Positions 1-7,911 of a stretch of 26,848 bases of DNA are shown here, one piece after another. A program made the position numbers and the translations under genes. Source of the DNA: CAZPGL01 sp964586175 (lineage in GTDB: Bacteria; Actinomycetota; Acidimicrobiia; Acidimicrobiales; MedAcidi-G1); contig CAZPGL010000028.1 of assembly GCA_964586175.1 (NCBI GenBank), positions 1 through 26,848 of the forward strand, given 5' to 3'. The notes beneath the pieces were generated by a model. That model did no database searches. It was not told where the DNA came from and saw only the letters and a program-made list of their open reading frames with translations. Numbering within the stretch: the first letter of the stretch is position 1; the number at the start of each line of letters is the position of its first letter.

Positions 1-657
1 GGCCACCGCGGCGTCGCGGCAGTAGGCGTCGGCGCCGATGGCCTCGCCGAACTCCTCGTTCAGCGGCGCACCGCCGACGATGACCATGAACTCGTCTCGC
101 AGGCTCTTCTCGATGAGCGTGTCGATGACCACCTTCATGTACGGCATGGTCGTGGTGAGTAGGGCCGACATGCCGAGCAGGTCGGGCTGGTGCTCGTCGA
201 GCGCCCCGAGGAACTCCTCGACGTCGGTGTTGATGCCGAGGTCGATGACCTCGAAGCCGGCGCCCTCGAGCATCATGCCGACCAGGTTCTTGCCGATGTC
301 GTGGATGTCGCCCTTGACGGTGCCGATCACGATCGTGCCGATCGGCTTGGCGCCTGTCTCGGCCAGCAGGGGCCGCAGGATGGCCATGCCGGCCTTCATG
401 GCGTTGGCGGACAGCAGCACCTCGGGGACGAACAGAATGCCGTCCCGGAAGTCGATGCCGACGATGCGCATGCCCTCGACGAGCGCGTCGTTGAGGACCC
501 GGGAGGCGTCCCAACCGCGTTCGAGCAGGATCTCAGTGCCTTCCACGATCTCGTCGGCCAGGCCGTCGTACAGATCGTCGTGCATCTGGGTGACGAGGTC
601 GTCGTCGGGCAATTCAGCGAGAACGATCTCGCCCTCGTCGGGATTTTCCTCAGCCAT
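1..657 (-). CDS. Corrinoid (B12-binding) methyl-carrier protein, C-terminus cut by window edge
   Basis: Read from ATG at 657 in an open frame of 219 codons that runs off base 1; a GGAG ribosome site lies 7-8 bases upstream. Residues about 15-95 form the helical cap domain and about 105-219 the cobalamin-binding fold. The signature GDIHDIGKN is at 116-124, with His119 as the expected lower axial ligand of cobalt; further cobalamin-contact patterns are GMSALL (162-167) and VGGAP (194-198). This matches the cognate corrinoid proteins of methylamine/glycine-betaine methyltransferase systems (MttC/MtbC-like), usually about 210-230 residues, so few residues are missing. Such proteins shuttle a methyl group from an MttB-type methyltransferase to tetrahydrofolate or another acceptor in the cytoplasm. 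The partner methyltransferase is not in the window; it may lie beyond the left edge. The nearby dimethylglycine dehydrogenase makes glycine betaine a sensible substrate, but this is inference. Confidence 0.9.
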   Translation of the reverse strand, partial: MAEENPDEGEIVLAELPDDDLVTQMHDDLYDGLADEIVEGTEILLERGWDASRVLNDALVEGMRIVGIDFRDGILFVPEVLLSANAMKAGMAILRPLLAETGAKPIGTIVIGTVKGDIHDIGKNLVGMMLEGAGFEVIDLGINTDVEEFLGALDEHQPDLLGMSALLTTTMPYMKVVIDTLIEKSLRDEFMVIVGGAPLNEEFGEAIGADAYCRDAAVA

Positions 658-681
658 GGCCTCGCTCCGTTGCGACTCGGG

Positions 682-715
682 GGGACGCCGCTGTCATGAC
701 CGATGGTGGCGTCCC
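682..715. promoter_or_regulatory. Inverted repeat in the leader of the corrinoid gene
   Basis: Perfect 8-bp arms GGGACGCC (682-689) and GGCGTCCC (708-715) flank an 18-base centre that contains the palindrome GTCATGAC (693-700). It lies 25-58 bases upstream of the corrinoid start codon, on the side from which that gene is transcribed. It could be an operator or a leader hairpin. No cobalamin riboswitch signature was recognised here. Confidence 0.35.
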
Positions 716-768
716 GACTGGTACCCGTTTCGTGAGGTGGTGCCACGACTCGACACGGGTGACTGATG

Positions 769-785
769 TTCCCGTCATACGGGAA
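769..785. promoter_or_regulatory. Perfect dyad, probable IclR operator
   Basis: TTCCCGTCATACGGGAA has perfect 7-bp arms around CAT. It sits in the divergent gap between the corrinoid gene and an IclR regulator gene. The length (17 bp) and TTCC...GGAA outer bases fit IclR-family operators. It is likely bound by the adjacent regulator and may control both directions. Confidence 0.5.
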
Positions 786-805
786 GTTTCTGTATGGTGG
801 GAACT
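785..805. promoter_or_regulatory. Second, imperfect dyad beside the first operator
   Basis: AGTTTCT (785-791) and GGGAACT (799-805) are an imperfect inverted repeat placed directly after the perfect dyad, about two helical turns from centre to centre. It looks like a weaker second site for the same regulator. Confidence 0.3.
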
Positions 806-919
806 CTACAGATCATCGACGGCATCGTCCACTATTCGGAGAGAGTTCCCGCACAGCGGCAAACCGCTGGTATTTCGGGGACGGTAGGGCGGGTCGACCC
901 AGGAGGCCAGGGGCCACCC

Positions 920-1672
920 ATGCAGACCGTGCAGAGCATCGACCGGGCCTTCGCCATCCTGGCCGCCATAGCCGAAGAGCCGGCCGGGATCAGCGATTTG
1001 TCCCGCCGGGCCGACCTGCCGACCAGCACGGTGGCCCGCCTGCTCGTCACCCTCGAGGCCATCGGAGCAGTCGAACGGGTGCCCGACGACACCATCTACC
1101 GGGTGGGGCCGGCCATCGTCACCCTGGCTACCAGCGTCGACCCCACCCAGAGCCTGCTGGCCGTGGCACAACCCCACCTGCAGGACCTGGCCGAGACCCT
1201 GGGCGAGGCGGTCGGCCTGTCCATCCCGGCCGGCTACGACGTGCACTACATCGGCCAGGTCAACACCCCGAACCCGGTCCAGGTCCGGGACTGGTCGGGC
1301 ATCAGCCTCCCCATGCACATCGTGTCCTCAGGGCTCGTGGTGCTGGCCCACTGGCCCGACGACGCCGTCGACAGGTTCCTCGATCGGAGGCTCGACCGCT
1401 TCACCCCGCGCACGGTCACCGCCCCGACAGCGATCCGCAAGCGTCTCGACCGGATCCGGGTCGACGGGTCGGTGTGGACCGACGAGGAGTTCTCCGAGGG
1501 CATCAACTCGGTGGCCGCGCCGCTGTTCAACCAGGCCGGCGCCGTCGTCGGTGCCCTCCACAGCCACGGTCCCTCCTACCGGTTCCCCGACGAGGCGATG
1601 CGGGAGGTGATCGCCCGGCGGGTCGTGGCGACCGCAGCCACGGTGTCCGAGGCTCTCGGTCACCAGAGTTGA
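920..1672 (+). CDS. IclR-family transcriptional regulator
   Basis: A 250-residue protein of the usual IclR length. The N-terminal winged helix-turn-helix (about 5-60) begins QSIDRAFAILAAI and includes the recognition-helix region LPTSTVARLLVTLEAIG. The effector-binding domain covers about 75-245, with conserved NPVQVRDWSG and PSYRFP stretches. The start at 920 is preferred because the frame opens at 794 but the homologous part begins here, and GGAGG lies about 13 bases upstream. Two operator-like dyads at 769-805 sit upstream and suggest autoregulation and control of the divergent corrinoid gene. It is followed after 36 bases by a transporter gene on the same strand. The effector is unknown; betaine- or C1-related acids are possible from context. 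Confidence 0.93.
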   Translation: MQTVQSIDRAFAILAAIAEEPAGISDLSRRADLPTSTVARLLVTLEAIGAVERVPDDTIYRVGPAIVTLATSVDPTQSLLAVAQPHLQDLAETLGEAVGLSIPAGYDVHYIGQVNTPNPVQVRDWSGISLPMHIVSSGLVVLAHWPDDAVDRFLDRRLDRFTPRTVTAPTAIRKRLDRIRVDGSVWTDEEFSEGINSVAAPLFNQAGAVVGALHSHGPSYRFPDEAMREVIARRVVATAATVSEALGHQS

Positions 1673-1708
1673 GCCGACGACCGACGACCAGCACGGGGGC
1701 CTGACGAC

Positions 1709-2536
1709 ATGTCCGCCATCTACGGCGTCGGAGCGTCTCTGGGTATCGGGGTCGGCGACCACCTCACCCGAGGGGCGGCCGACCGGGGCGGCATCCGACA
1801 GACGTTGAGCGCGGTGTTCCTGGCCGGAGTTCTCGTGGCTGTCGCCGGCGCTCTGTTGTTCTCCAGCGAGTGGCGGTCCGGGGACATGGTGGTGGGCGCG
1901 GTGTCCGGCGTAACCGCTGCTGGCGCCTTGGCCTGCCTTTACCGCGGATACGCCGCGGCGGCCGCCGGGGTGGTGGGACCATCGGCCGCGGTGGTCGCCG
2001 TGGCGCTGCCGGTCGCCGTCGACTTCGTCGGTGGACCCGTTCCCCCGGGCCGAGTGGTGGCCGGAATCGCCCTGGGTGTCGGTTCGGTGCTGCTCGTGTC
2101 CTACGGGCCGCGGCGCTTGGGGGACGTCCGGCGGGGCCTGGCGTTCGGGGTGCTCGCCGGGATCCTGTACGGCGGCATGTACGTCCTGCTCGACCAGGTC
2201 GCTGCAGAGGCCGGCTTCTGGCCCATCGTCGCCCAACGGACGGTGGCGTTCGCCATCATGGGGGCGATCACCCTGCGGATCGACCATCGGATGCTGCCGT
2301 CCCGGCGCATCACCCTGCGAGCCTCGCTGGGGGCCCTCGTGGCCGGTGCGGGCGCCATGTCGTTCTTGTACGGGCTGCAGCACGGTGACCTGGCGCCGGT
2401 CACGGTGGCCGGCGGTCAGTACGCAGCGGTGACGGTGGTCTGCGGCTACCTGTTCCGCAACGAGCACCTGCGGCCGTTGCAGTGGATGGGGCTGGCCGGC
2501 ACCGTCGGGTCATTGGGGCTGATCGTCTCAGGCTGA
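1709..2536 (+). CDS. EamA/DMT-family membrane transporter
   Basis: A 275-residue, very hydrophobic protein made of two similar halves, each with about five membrane-spanning segments, as in the drug/metabolite transporter superfamily (EamA repeats). The second half begins near RRGLAFGVLAGILYGGMYVLL, and the C-terminal helix is preceded by the typical RNEHLRPLQWMGLAGTVGS stretch. It starts 36 bases after the IclR gene and probably shares its transcript. The ribosome site is weak (GGGGG about 9-13 bases upstream). Members export or import amino acids and other small metabolites; the substrate cannot be read from sequence. The neighbours suggest, without proving, a betaine- or amino-acid-related solute. 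Confidence 0.85.
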   Translation: MSAIYGVGASLGIGVGDHLTRGAADRGGIRQTLSAVFLAGVLVAVAGALLFSSEWRSGDMVVGAVSGVTAAGALACLYRGYAAAAAGVVGPSAAVVAVALPVAVDFVGGPVPPGRVVAGIALGVGSVLLVSYGPRRLGDVRRGLAFGVLAGILYGGMYVLLDQVAAEAGFWPIVAQRTVAFAIMGAITLRIDHRMLPSRRITLRASLGALVAGAGAMSFLYGLQHGDLAPVTVAGGQYAAVTVVCGYLFRNEHLRPLQWMGLAGTVGSLGLIVSG

Positions 2537-2579
2537 CCGTCTGGGGCTGACCCCATCCGACGTCCGGTCGGCGTCGGGC

Positions 2580-2585
2580 TAGGTT
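2580..2585 (+). promoter_or_regulatory. Candidate -10 element (TAGGTT)
   Basis: TAGGTT lies 50 bases before the SDR start. The same kind of hexamer (TAGSYT) recurs in the other long gaps before plus-strand genes. No good -35 box is visible. Confidence 0.3.
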
Positions 2586-2635
2586 CCGCAGCATCGCCGA
2601 CCACCGGACGGCGAGCCGAACAGGAGGGCCGGACC

Positions 2636-3406
2636 ATGGGCGAACGAACACGGGTGGTGGTCACGGCAGGCGCCGGCGGGATCGGCCGGGCCATGGTCGA
2701 CGCCTTCGTCGCCGACGGTGCCCGCGTCCACGTGGCCGACCTTCCCGGGGCCGGTGCAGGCCTGCCCGAGGCCGTCGGCCGTTCCGAGGTGGACCTGTCC
2801 GACCCCGGCGGTGTCGACCGACTGTTCGACGACGTCGAGTCGGCGCTCGGCGGGGTGGATGTGCTGTGCAACAACGTTGGCGTCGCCGGGCCCACCGGCC
2901 CGCTCGAGGACCTGACCGCCGAGGACTGGGACCGGACCATGGCGGTGAACGTCCGCTCCATGTTCCTCTGCTGTCGCCGGGCCATCCCGTTGATGCGACG
3001 TGACGGCCACGGCGTGATCCTCAACACGTCCTCGACGGCCGGCCTGGTCGGCTTCCCCATGCGGACGCCTTACGCGGCGTCGAAGTGGGCGGTGGTCGGG
3101 CTGGGCGCGACCCTGGCCATGGAGCTGGGCGAGTACGGGATCCGGGTCAACACCCTGTGCCCGGGGTCGGTGGGCGGTGATCGGATGGACCGGGTCATCG
3201 ACGCCGAGGCAGCGGCCACCGGTGTGGACGCCGCGCACATCAGGGGGCGCTACGAGGACCAGGTCTCGATGCGCACGTTCGTCGACGGTGCCGACATCGC
3301 CGCCATGGCGGTGTTCCTGGCCTCACCGGCCGCCCGCTACGTCAACGGTCAGGTCATCTCGGTGGACGGGGGCTTGGAGTCCCTCCGGACGGTGTTCCGG
3401 ACCTGA
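2636..3406 (+). CDS. Short-chain dehydrogenase/reductase (SDR)
   Basis: A 256-residue classical SDR, the normal length. The dinucleotide-binding loop is TAGAGGIGRA at 10-19, with Ala in place of the usual first Gly of TGxxxGxG. The NNVG motif follows strand 4, and the catalytic set is Asn (AVNVRS), Ser (NTSSTAG) and Tyr/Lys (YAASK). The tail VNGQVISVDGG is typical. AGGAGG sits 8 bases before ATG, a strong ribosome site. It stands alone between the transporter and the dimethylglycine dehydrogenase-like gene. The substrate is unknown; an alcohol or hydroxy-acid intermediate of the surrounding onium/acyl-CoA catabolism is possible. Confidence 0.9.
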   Translation: MGERTRVVVTAGAGGIGRAMVDAFVADGARVHVADLPGAGAGLPEAVGRSEVDLSDPGGVDRLFDDVESALGGVDVLCNNVGVAGPTGPLEDLTAEDWDRTMAVNVRSMFLCCRRAIPLMRRDGHGVILNTSSTAGLVGFPMRTPYAASKWAVVGLGATLAMELGEYGIRVNTLCPGSVGGDRMDRVIDAEAAATGVDAAHIRGRYEDQVSMRTFVDGADIAAMAVFLASPAARYVNGQVISVDGGLESLRTVFRT

Positions 3407-3468
3407 GGGTCTCTTGCCACACCACGGCAAGGCATCCCGAATCGTGGTTGATTCCGGCCGGGGGGAGG

Positions 3469-3474
3469 TAGGCT
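3469..3474 (+). promoter_or_regulatory. Candidate promoter of the DMGDH-etfBA operon
   Basis: TAGGCT at 3469-3474 with TTGATT at 3448-3453, a 15-base spacer that is somewhat short. It lies 110 bases before the flavoprotein start in a 177-base gap that holds no other recognised element. No glycine riboswitch pattern was recognised. Confidence 0.35.
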
Positions 3475-3583
3475 CGCGTGCGCGCCCAGGGGCCGTGATC
3501 TACGGTCCTGGCCGCACCCTGCTGTGCCTTTGCCCCGAGATCGCCCGGTCGGTCGATCTCCGCTGCGAACTGGAGCATTTTCC

Positions 3584-6103
3584 ATGAGTGAGTTCCCCGA
3601 ACGCGCCAACGTCGTCGTGATCGGTGCCGGCATCGTCGGCAGTTGTCTCGTCGGCCATCTCGCCCGCTTGGGCTGGACCGATCTGGTCCTGCTGGACAAG
3701 GGTCCGCTGCCCAACCCGGGCGGCTCCACCGGTCACGCCTCGAACTTCATCTTCCCGGTCGACCACAACAAGGAGATGGCCCTGCTCGGCGAGCAGAGCG
3801 CCAACCAGTACCGCGACATGCAGATGTCGGTCGACTCCGGCGGCATCGAGGTGGCTCGCACCGAAGAGCGAATGCACGAGCTGACCCGCCGCATGACGTC
3901 GGCCAAGGCCTGGGGCATCGAGGCGCACATGTTGACCCCCGCCCAGGTCAAGGAGCTGGTCCCGTTCGTCAACGAGGACGTCATCCTCGGCGGCTTCTAC
4001 TGCCCGACGGTGTCGGTCGTCGACTCGCTCGAGACCGGTACGACGATGCGCCGCGAGGCCATCGAGACCGCCGGCTGCCAGGTGTTCGCCAACACCGAGG
4101 TGCTCGACGTCGAGACCGTCGAGGGCCCCAACGACACACGCAAGGTGTCGGCCGTGGTCACCGACAAGGGCACCATCGCCGCCGACTACGTGGTCGTGGC
4201 CTGTGGCGTGTGGTCCAACCGCATCGCCTACATGGCTGGCGCCACCATCCCGTTGGTGCCCGCCGTGCACCAAATGGCCGACGTCGGCCCCCTCGACGTG
4301 CTGGCCGAGACCAACAACGAGATCGGCTATCCGATCGTCCGCGACATGGACACCTTCTGCTACGAGCGGCAGTCGGCCGGGTCCATGGAGGTCGGTTCGT
4401 ACGGCCACCGGGCGATCCTCCACCACCCCGACGAGATCCCGTCCAACGAAGAGGCCGCCCTATCACCCACCGAGATGCCGTTCACCCCGGACGACTTCGA
4501 CGACCAGATGGAGACGGCCATCGAGCTGATGGACATGCTCGGCGACGCCGAGATCAAGTACGCCATCAACGGCCTGCTGTCCCTCACCCCCGACACCATG
4601 CCGTGCCTCGGTGAGACCACCGAGGTGACCAACCTGTGGTCGGCCGCCGCGGTGTGGGTCAAGGAGGGCCCCGGCATGGCCCAGGTCGTCGCCGAGTGGA
4701 TGACGTACGGCTACCCGCGGGTCATCGACGCCCACGGTGCCGACATCGCCCGCTTCTATGACGAGGAGCGCACCGACGAGCACATCTGGGCCCGGGCCGA
4801 CGAGCACTTCATCAAGACCTACGGCATCGTCCACCCCGCCGAGCAGTGGGTGGGTCGCCGCAACCTGCAGGTCGGTCCCTACTTCTCCCGCCAGCAGGAC
4901 CTCGACGCCATGTTCTTCCAGGCCCGCACCTGGGAGCGCCCGCAGTGGTACGGGGCCAACGCCGACCTCGTCGAGCGGTACGGCCTCGCCGAACGGGACG
5001 TCGAGTGGGACAACCGCTGGTGGAGCCCCATCACCACCGGTGAGCACCTCAACATGCGTGAGAACTGCGGCGTCGTCGACCTCAGTGCCTTCCAGATCTA
5101 CGAGTTGGACGGCCCCGGTGCGGTCGAATTCGCCGACCGCCTGGCCGTCAACAAGGTGGACGTGCCGGTCGGCCGCTCCATCTACACCCCGTGGCTGAAC
5201 AGCGACGGTGGCTTCCACTCGGACCTCACCATGATGCGCCTCGGCGAGGACCGGGTACGCATCGTCACCGGTGTGTTCGACGGCGGCCGCGACGAGTTCT
5301 GGGTGCGCAAGCACCTGCCGATCGACGGCTCCGTGCGGTTCACCAACATCACCCGGCAGCTCACCACCCTCGGCCTGTGGGGCCCCAACGCCCCCGAGGT
5401 GTTGTCCCAGCTCACCGATTACGACCTCGGCCAGGACGGGTCGCCGTACGGTTCGATCATCGACGTCGAGATCGGCGGACAGGCCTGCTCGCTGTTCCGC
5501 ATCTCCTACGTCGGCGACACCGGTTGGGAGATCTACACCGACTGGGACAACGGCCCCGCCCTGTGGGACGCCCTCATGGCCGCCGGTGCCGACCTCGGCA
5601 TCCGGGCCACCGGTGGCGGCGTGTACGGCTCGTCGGGCCGTCTCGAGAAGGGCTACCGCCTGATGGGCGCCGAACTCGAGAGCGAGTACAACCCGCTTGA
5701 GGCCGGCCTGGCCCGCCCCAAGGTCAAGGCCGCCGACTTCATCGGCAAGGAGGCCTACCTGGCCGCCCGGGAGGCCGGTGCCCCCGAGGTGTCGATGTGC
5801 ACGCTCACCGTCGAGGACCAGGCCGACGGCCAGGGCCGTACCCGTCACATGATGGGCGGCAACGAGCCGATCCTGACCCTCGACGGCGATCGCATCGCCG
5901 ACTCCCACGGACGGGTCAGCCGGGTCACCTCGGCCGGCTACGGGCCGTCGGTCGGCAAGCACCTCCTCATGGCGTACCTGCCGACCGAGTTGGCCGTCGC
6001 CGGCACCGATCTGCAGGTCATGTACATGAACGAGCTTTATCCCGTGCAGGTCGCATCGACCGGCGCCGTGTTCGATCCCGACGATGCGCGGATGAAGGCC
6101 TGA
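3584..6103 (+). CDS. Dimethylglycine/sarcosine dehydrogenase-like flavoprotein (FAD oxidase + GcvT domains)
   Basis: An 839-residue two-part enzyme of typical family length. Residues about 10-380 form the DAO-type FAD domain with GAGIVG at 14-19. The segment GSTGHAS at 47-53 places His51 where dimethylglycine oxidases/dehydrogenases attach FAD covalently. A linker domain follows (about 385-445), then GCV_T (about 460-735, with NMRENCGVVDLSAF and RLEKGYRLMG) and the C-terminal GCV_T barrel (about 740-835, GKHLLMAYLP). Family members oxidatively demethylate N-methylglycines and pass the C1 unit to tetrahydrofolate as 5,10-methylene-THF. ATG at 3584 follows TGGAG by 8 bases. etfB and etfA follow at once, so it is probably an ETF-linked dehydrogenase rather than an O2 oxidase. 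Dimethylglycine versus sarcosine cannot be decided here. Confidence 0.88.
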   Translation: MSEFPERANVVVIGAGIVGSCLVGHLARLGWTDLVLLDKGPLPNPGGSTGHASNFIFPVDHNKEMALLGEQSANQYRDMQMSVDSGGIEVARTEERMHELTRRMTSAKAWGIEAHMLTPAQVKELVPFVNEDVILGGFYCPTVSVVDSLETGTTMRREAIETAGCQVFANTEVLDVETVEGPNDTRKVSAVVTDKGTIAADYVVVACGVWSNRIAYMAGATIPLVPAVHQMADVGPLDVLAETNNEIGYPIVRDMDTFCYERQSAGSMEVGSYGHRAILHHPDEIPSNEEAALSPTEMPFTPDDFDDQMETAIELMDMLGDAEIKYAINGLLSLTPDTMPCLGETTEVTNLWSAAAVWVKEGPGMAQVVAEWMTYGYPRVIDAHGADIARFYDEERTDEHIWARADEHFIKTYGIVHPAEQWVGRRNLQVGPYFSRQQDLDAMFFQARTWERPQWYGANADLVERYGLAERDVEWDNRWWSPITTGEHLNMRENCGVVDLSAFQIYELDGPGAVEFADRLAVNKVDVPVGRSIYTPWLNSDGGFHSDLTMMRLGEDRVRIVTGVFDGGRDEFWVRKHLPIDGSVRFTNITRQLTTLGLWGPNAPEVLSQLTDYDLGQDGSPYGSIIDVEIGGQACSLFRISYVGDTGWEIYTDWDNGPALWDALMAAGADLGIRATGGGVYGSSGRLEKGYRLMGAELESEYNPLEAGLARPKVKAADFIGKEAYLAAREAGAPEVSMCTLTVEDQADGQGRTRHMMGGNEPILTLDGDRIADSHGRVSRVTSAGYGPSVGKHLLMAYLPTELAVAGTDLQVMYMNELYPVQVASTGAVFDPDDARMKA

Positions 6104-6147
6104 CCCTCCACGGGTCGGTCCACCGCAACGACGAAAGGCACCTGACG

Positions 6148-6915
6148 ATGAGGATCCTCGTCTGCGTGAAGCGCGTGCCCGCCCCGGGCGCCCGCATCAA
6201 CGTGACGGCCGATGAACAGGCTGTCGACGCCGCCCACCTGGGCTTCACCACCAGCCCGCACGAGGAGTGTGCGCTGGAGGAGGCCGTTCAGATCACCGAG
6301 GCCCAGGGTGGCGAGGTCACCGTCATGACCTTGGGGCCGGCCGCCGCCGAAGCCGAGCTGCGCTATGCGGCCAGCGTCGGCGGGCAGCGGCTCGTCCTGA
6401 TCCCGATCGAGGACGTCGACTGGGATCCCCAGCGGACGGCGACGGCGTTGGCTTCGGCCATCGGCGACATCGAGGCGGCCGAGGGTGCCTTCGACCTGAT
6501 CCTGTTCGGCAACGAATCGGCCGATGCCGGTGGCTTCCAGGTCGGCGTCCGCGTCGCCCACGCCCTCGGCAGGCCGATTGTCAACGGCATCAAGGGCATC
6601 GACACCGCGGAAGGCGCGGTCACCGCCCGACGGGAGATCGACGGCGGGTTCGAGGTCTACGAGCTGCCCACGCCGGCGGTGCTCGGGGTCAAAGAGGGCA
6701 TCAACCTGCCCCGGTATCCCACCATGAAGGGTCGTCTGGCATCCAAGAAGGCCGAGCTGTCGGTCGTCGAGCAGTCGGTCGAACCTGGCGGGCAGTCCCG
6801 CATCCGCCTGCACCGGCCGGTCGAACAGGTCAGCGAGACGGTGATCCTGGGGCACGGTCCCGATGCCGCCCCGGCGGTCGTCGACCTGCTCGAGGAACTG
6901 GGGGTGCTGTCGTGA
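6148..6915 (+). CDS. etfB: Electron transfer flavoprotein beta subunit
   Basis: A 255-residue ETF beta subunit, the normal length. It opens with MRILVCVKRVPAPG, and carries the family patterns NPHEECALEEAV-like (TSPHEECALEEAV) and GNESADAGGFQVG, with the C-terminal recognition region NLPRYPTMKGRLASKK. The frame is open far upstream, but homology begins at ATG 6148, preceded by AAAGG at a 9-base distance. It starts 44 bases after the flavoprotein gene and overlaps etfA by 4 bases. ETF accepts electrons from dehydrogenases such as the flavoprotein just upstream and the acyl-CoA dehydrogenases of this window, and passes them to the quinone pool through ETF:quinone oxidoreductase, which is not in the window. 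Confidence 0.95.
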   Translation: MRILVCVKRVPAPGARINVTADEQAVDAAHLGFTTSPHEECALEEAVQITEAQGGEVTVMTLGPAAAEAELRYAASVGGQRLVLIPIEDVDWDPQRTATALASAIGDIEAAEGAFDLILFGNESADAGGFQVGVRVAHALGRPIVNGIKGIDTAEGAVTARREIDGGFEVYELPTPAVLGVKEGINLPRYPTMKGRLASKKAELSVVEQSVEPGGQSRIRLHRPVEQVSETVILGHGPDAAPAVVDLLEELGVLS

Positions 6916-7892
6916 GCCTGCTCGTTCTCTGTGACCACGATCGCGGCCGGCTGGCCGAGGCGTCACTGGAGGCGCTGACCTTCGGGCGGGCCCTGGCGGC
7001 CACGGCCGGCCTGTCGTGCGAGGCGGTGGTGATCGGCAACGGCGCCGACACCGCTGCGGACGCCCTGGCCGCCTACGGCGCCGAGACCGTCCACGTGGTC
7101 ACCCATGACGTCCTCACCGACTTCGGCCCCGAGGCGTGGGGTGAGGCGCTGGTCCAGCTGATCGCCTCAGCCGGCGCCGCGGCGGCCATGGCCTGTGGCA
7201 CCGACCGGGGCAACGAGGTGTTGGCTCAGGTGGCGGCCCGGCTGGACGCCCCGTTCGTCGCCAACTGTCGCTCGGTCACCCCGGCCGACGATGCCACCTG
7301 GACGACCACGCGGGTCCAGTGGGGTGGTTCACTGCTCGAGGACGCCGGCCTCACCACCGACGGGGTCAAGCTGGTGACCGTCGCCCACCATGCCGTCGAG
7401 GCCGCTCCGGCCGCCTCCCCGGCCGCCGGCACCATCGTGGCGTTCACCCCTGACCTGGACCCGAGCCTGGCCTGCAGCATCGTTACCGACCGTGTCGTGT
7501 TGACCCAGGGCATCACCCTGTCGACCTCACCCGTCGTGGTGGGTGGTGGCCGCGGTGTCGGTTCGGCTGAGGCTTTCTCGCCGCTCGAGGAGCTGGCCGG
7601 CGAGCTGGGTGGCGTGGTCGGGTGCTCCCGGGCCGTCACCAACAACGGTTGGCGTCCCCACGCCGACCAGGTCGGCCAGACCGGCACCCGGATCGCGCCG
7701 CAGATCTACATCGCCTCTGGAATCTCCGGGGCCATCCAGCATTGGGTCGGTGCCATGGCGGCCAAGAACATCCTGGCCGTCAACACCGATCCTGAGGCCA
7801 ACATGGTGGTCAAGGCGGGCTACGCGGTGATCGGGGACCTCCACGAGGTGATCCCGGCCATCACCGAAGAGGTCCGACGGCGGCGTAGCTGA
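6912..7892 (+). CDS. etfA: Electron transfer flavoprotein alpha subunit
   Basis: A 326-residue ETF alpha subunit starting at GTG 6912, inside the GTGA overlap with the etfB stop, so the two are translationally coupled. The N-terminal half is the variable Rossmann-like domain. The C-terminal FAD domain (about 200-320) shows GGGRGVGS, the FAD-contact region RAVTNNGWRPHADQVGQTG, SGISGAIQHW and AVNTDPEANMV. It pairs with EtfB to form the FAD/AMP heterodimer. It is the last gene of the DMGDH-etfB-etfA group and converges on the pabBC gene with only 15 bases between the two stop codons. Confidence 0.95.
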   Translation: MSLLVLCDHDRGRLAEASLEALTFGRALAATAGLSCEAVVIGNGADTAADALAAYGAETVHVVTHDVLTDFGPEAWGEALVQLIASAGAAAAMACGTDRGNEVLAQVAARLDAPFVANCRSVTPADDATWTTTRVQWGGSLLEDAGLTTDGVKLVTVAHHAVEAAPAASPAAGTIVAFTPDLDPSLACSIVTDRVVLTQGITLSTSPVVVGGGRGVGSAEAFSPLEELAGELGGVVGCSRAVTNNGWRPHADQVGQTGTRIAPQIYIASGISGAIQHWVGAMAAKNILAVNTDPEANMVVKAGYAVIGDLHEVIPAITEEVRRRRS

Positions 7893-7911
7893 CCCGTCCG
7901 ACCCTGGTCAG
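7889..7911. terminator. Short dyad over the etfA/pabBC convergence point
   Basis: CTGACC (7889-7894) and GGTCAG (7906-7911) form a 6-bp stem with an 11-base loop. Each arm includes one of the two converging stop codons. It could act as a weak bidirectional terminator; there is no T-tract. Confidence 0.25.

Noticed and set aside
658..919. Cobalamin riboswitch upstream of the corrinoid gene.
   Set aside because: No B12-box-like sequence or multi-helix layout was recognised; only dyads that look like protein operators are present.
3407..3583. Glycine riboswitch before the dimethylglycine dehydrogenase operon.
   Set aside because: No tandem aptamer pattern was seen in these 177 bases; a plain promoter-like sequence explains the gap.
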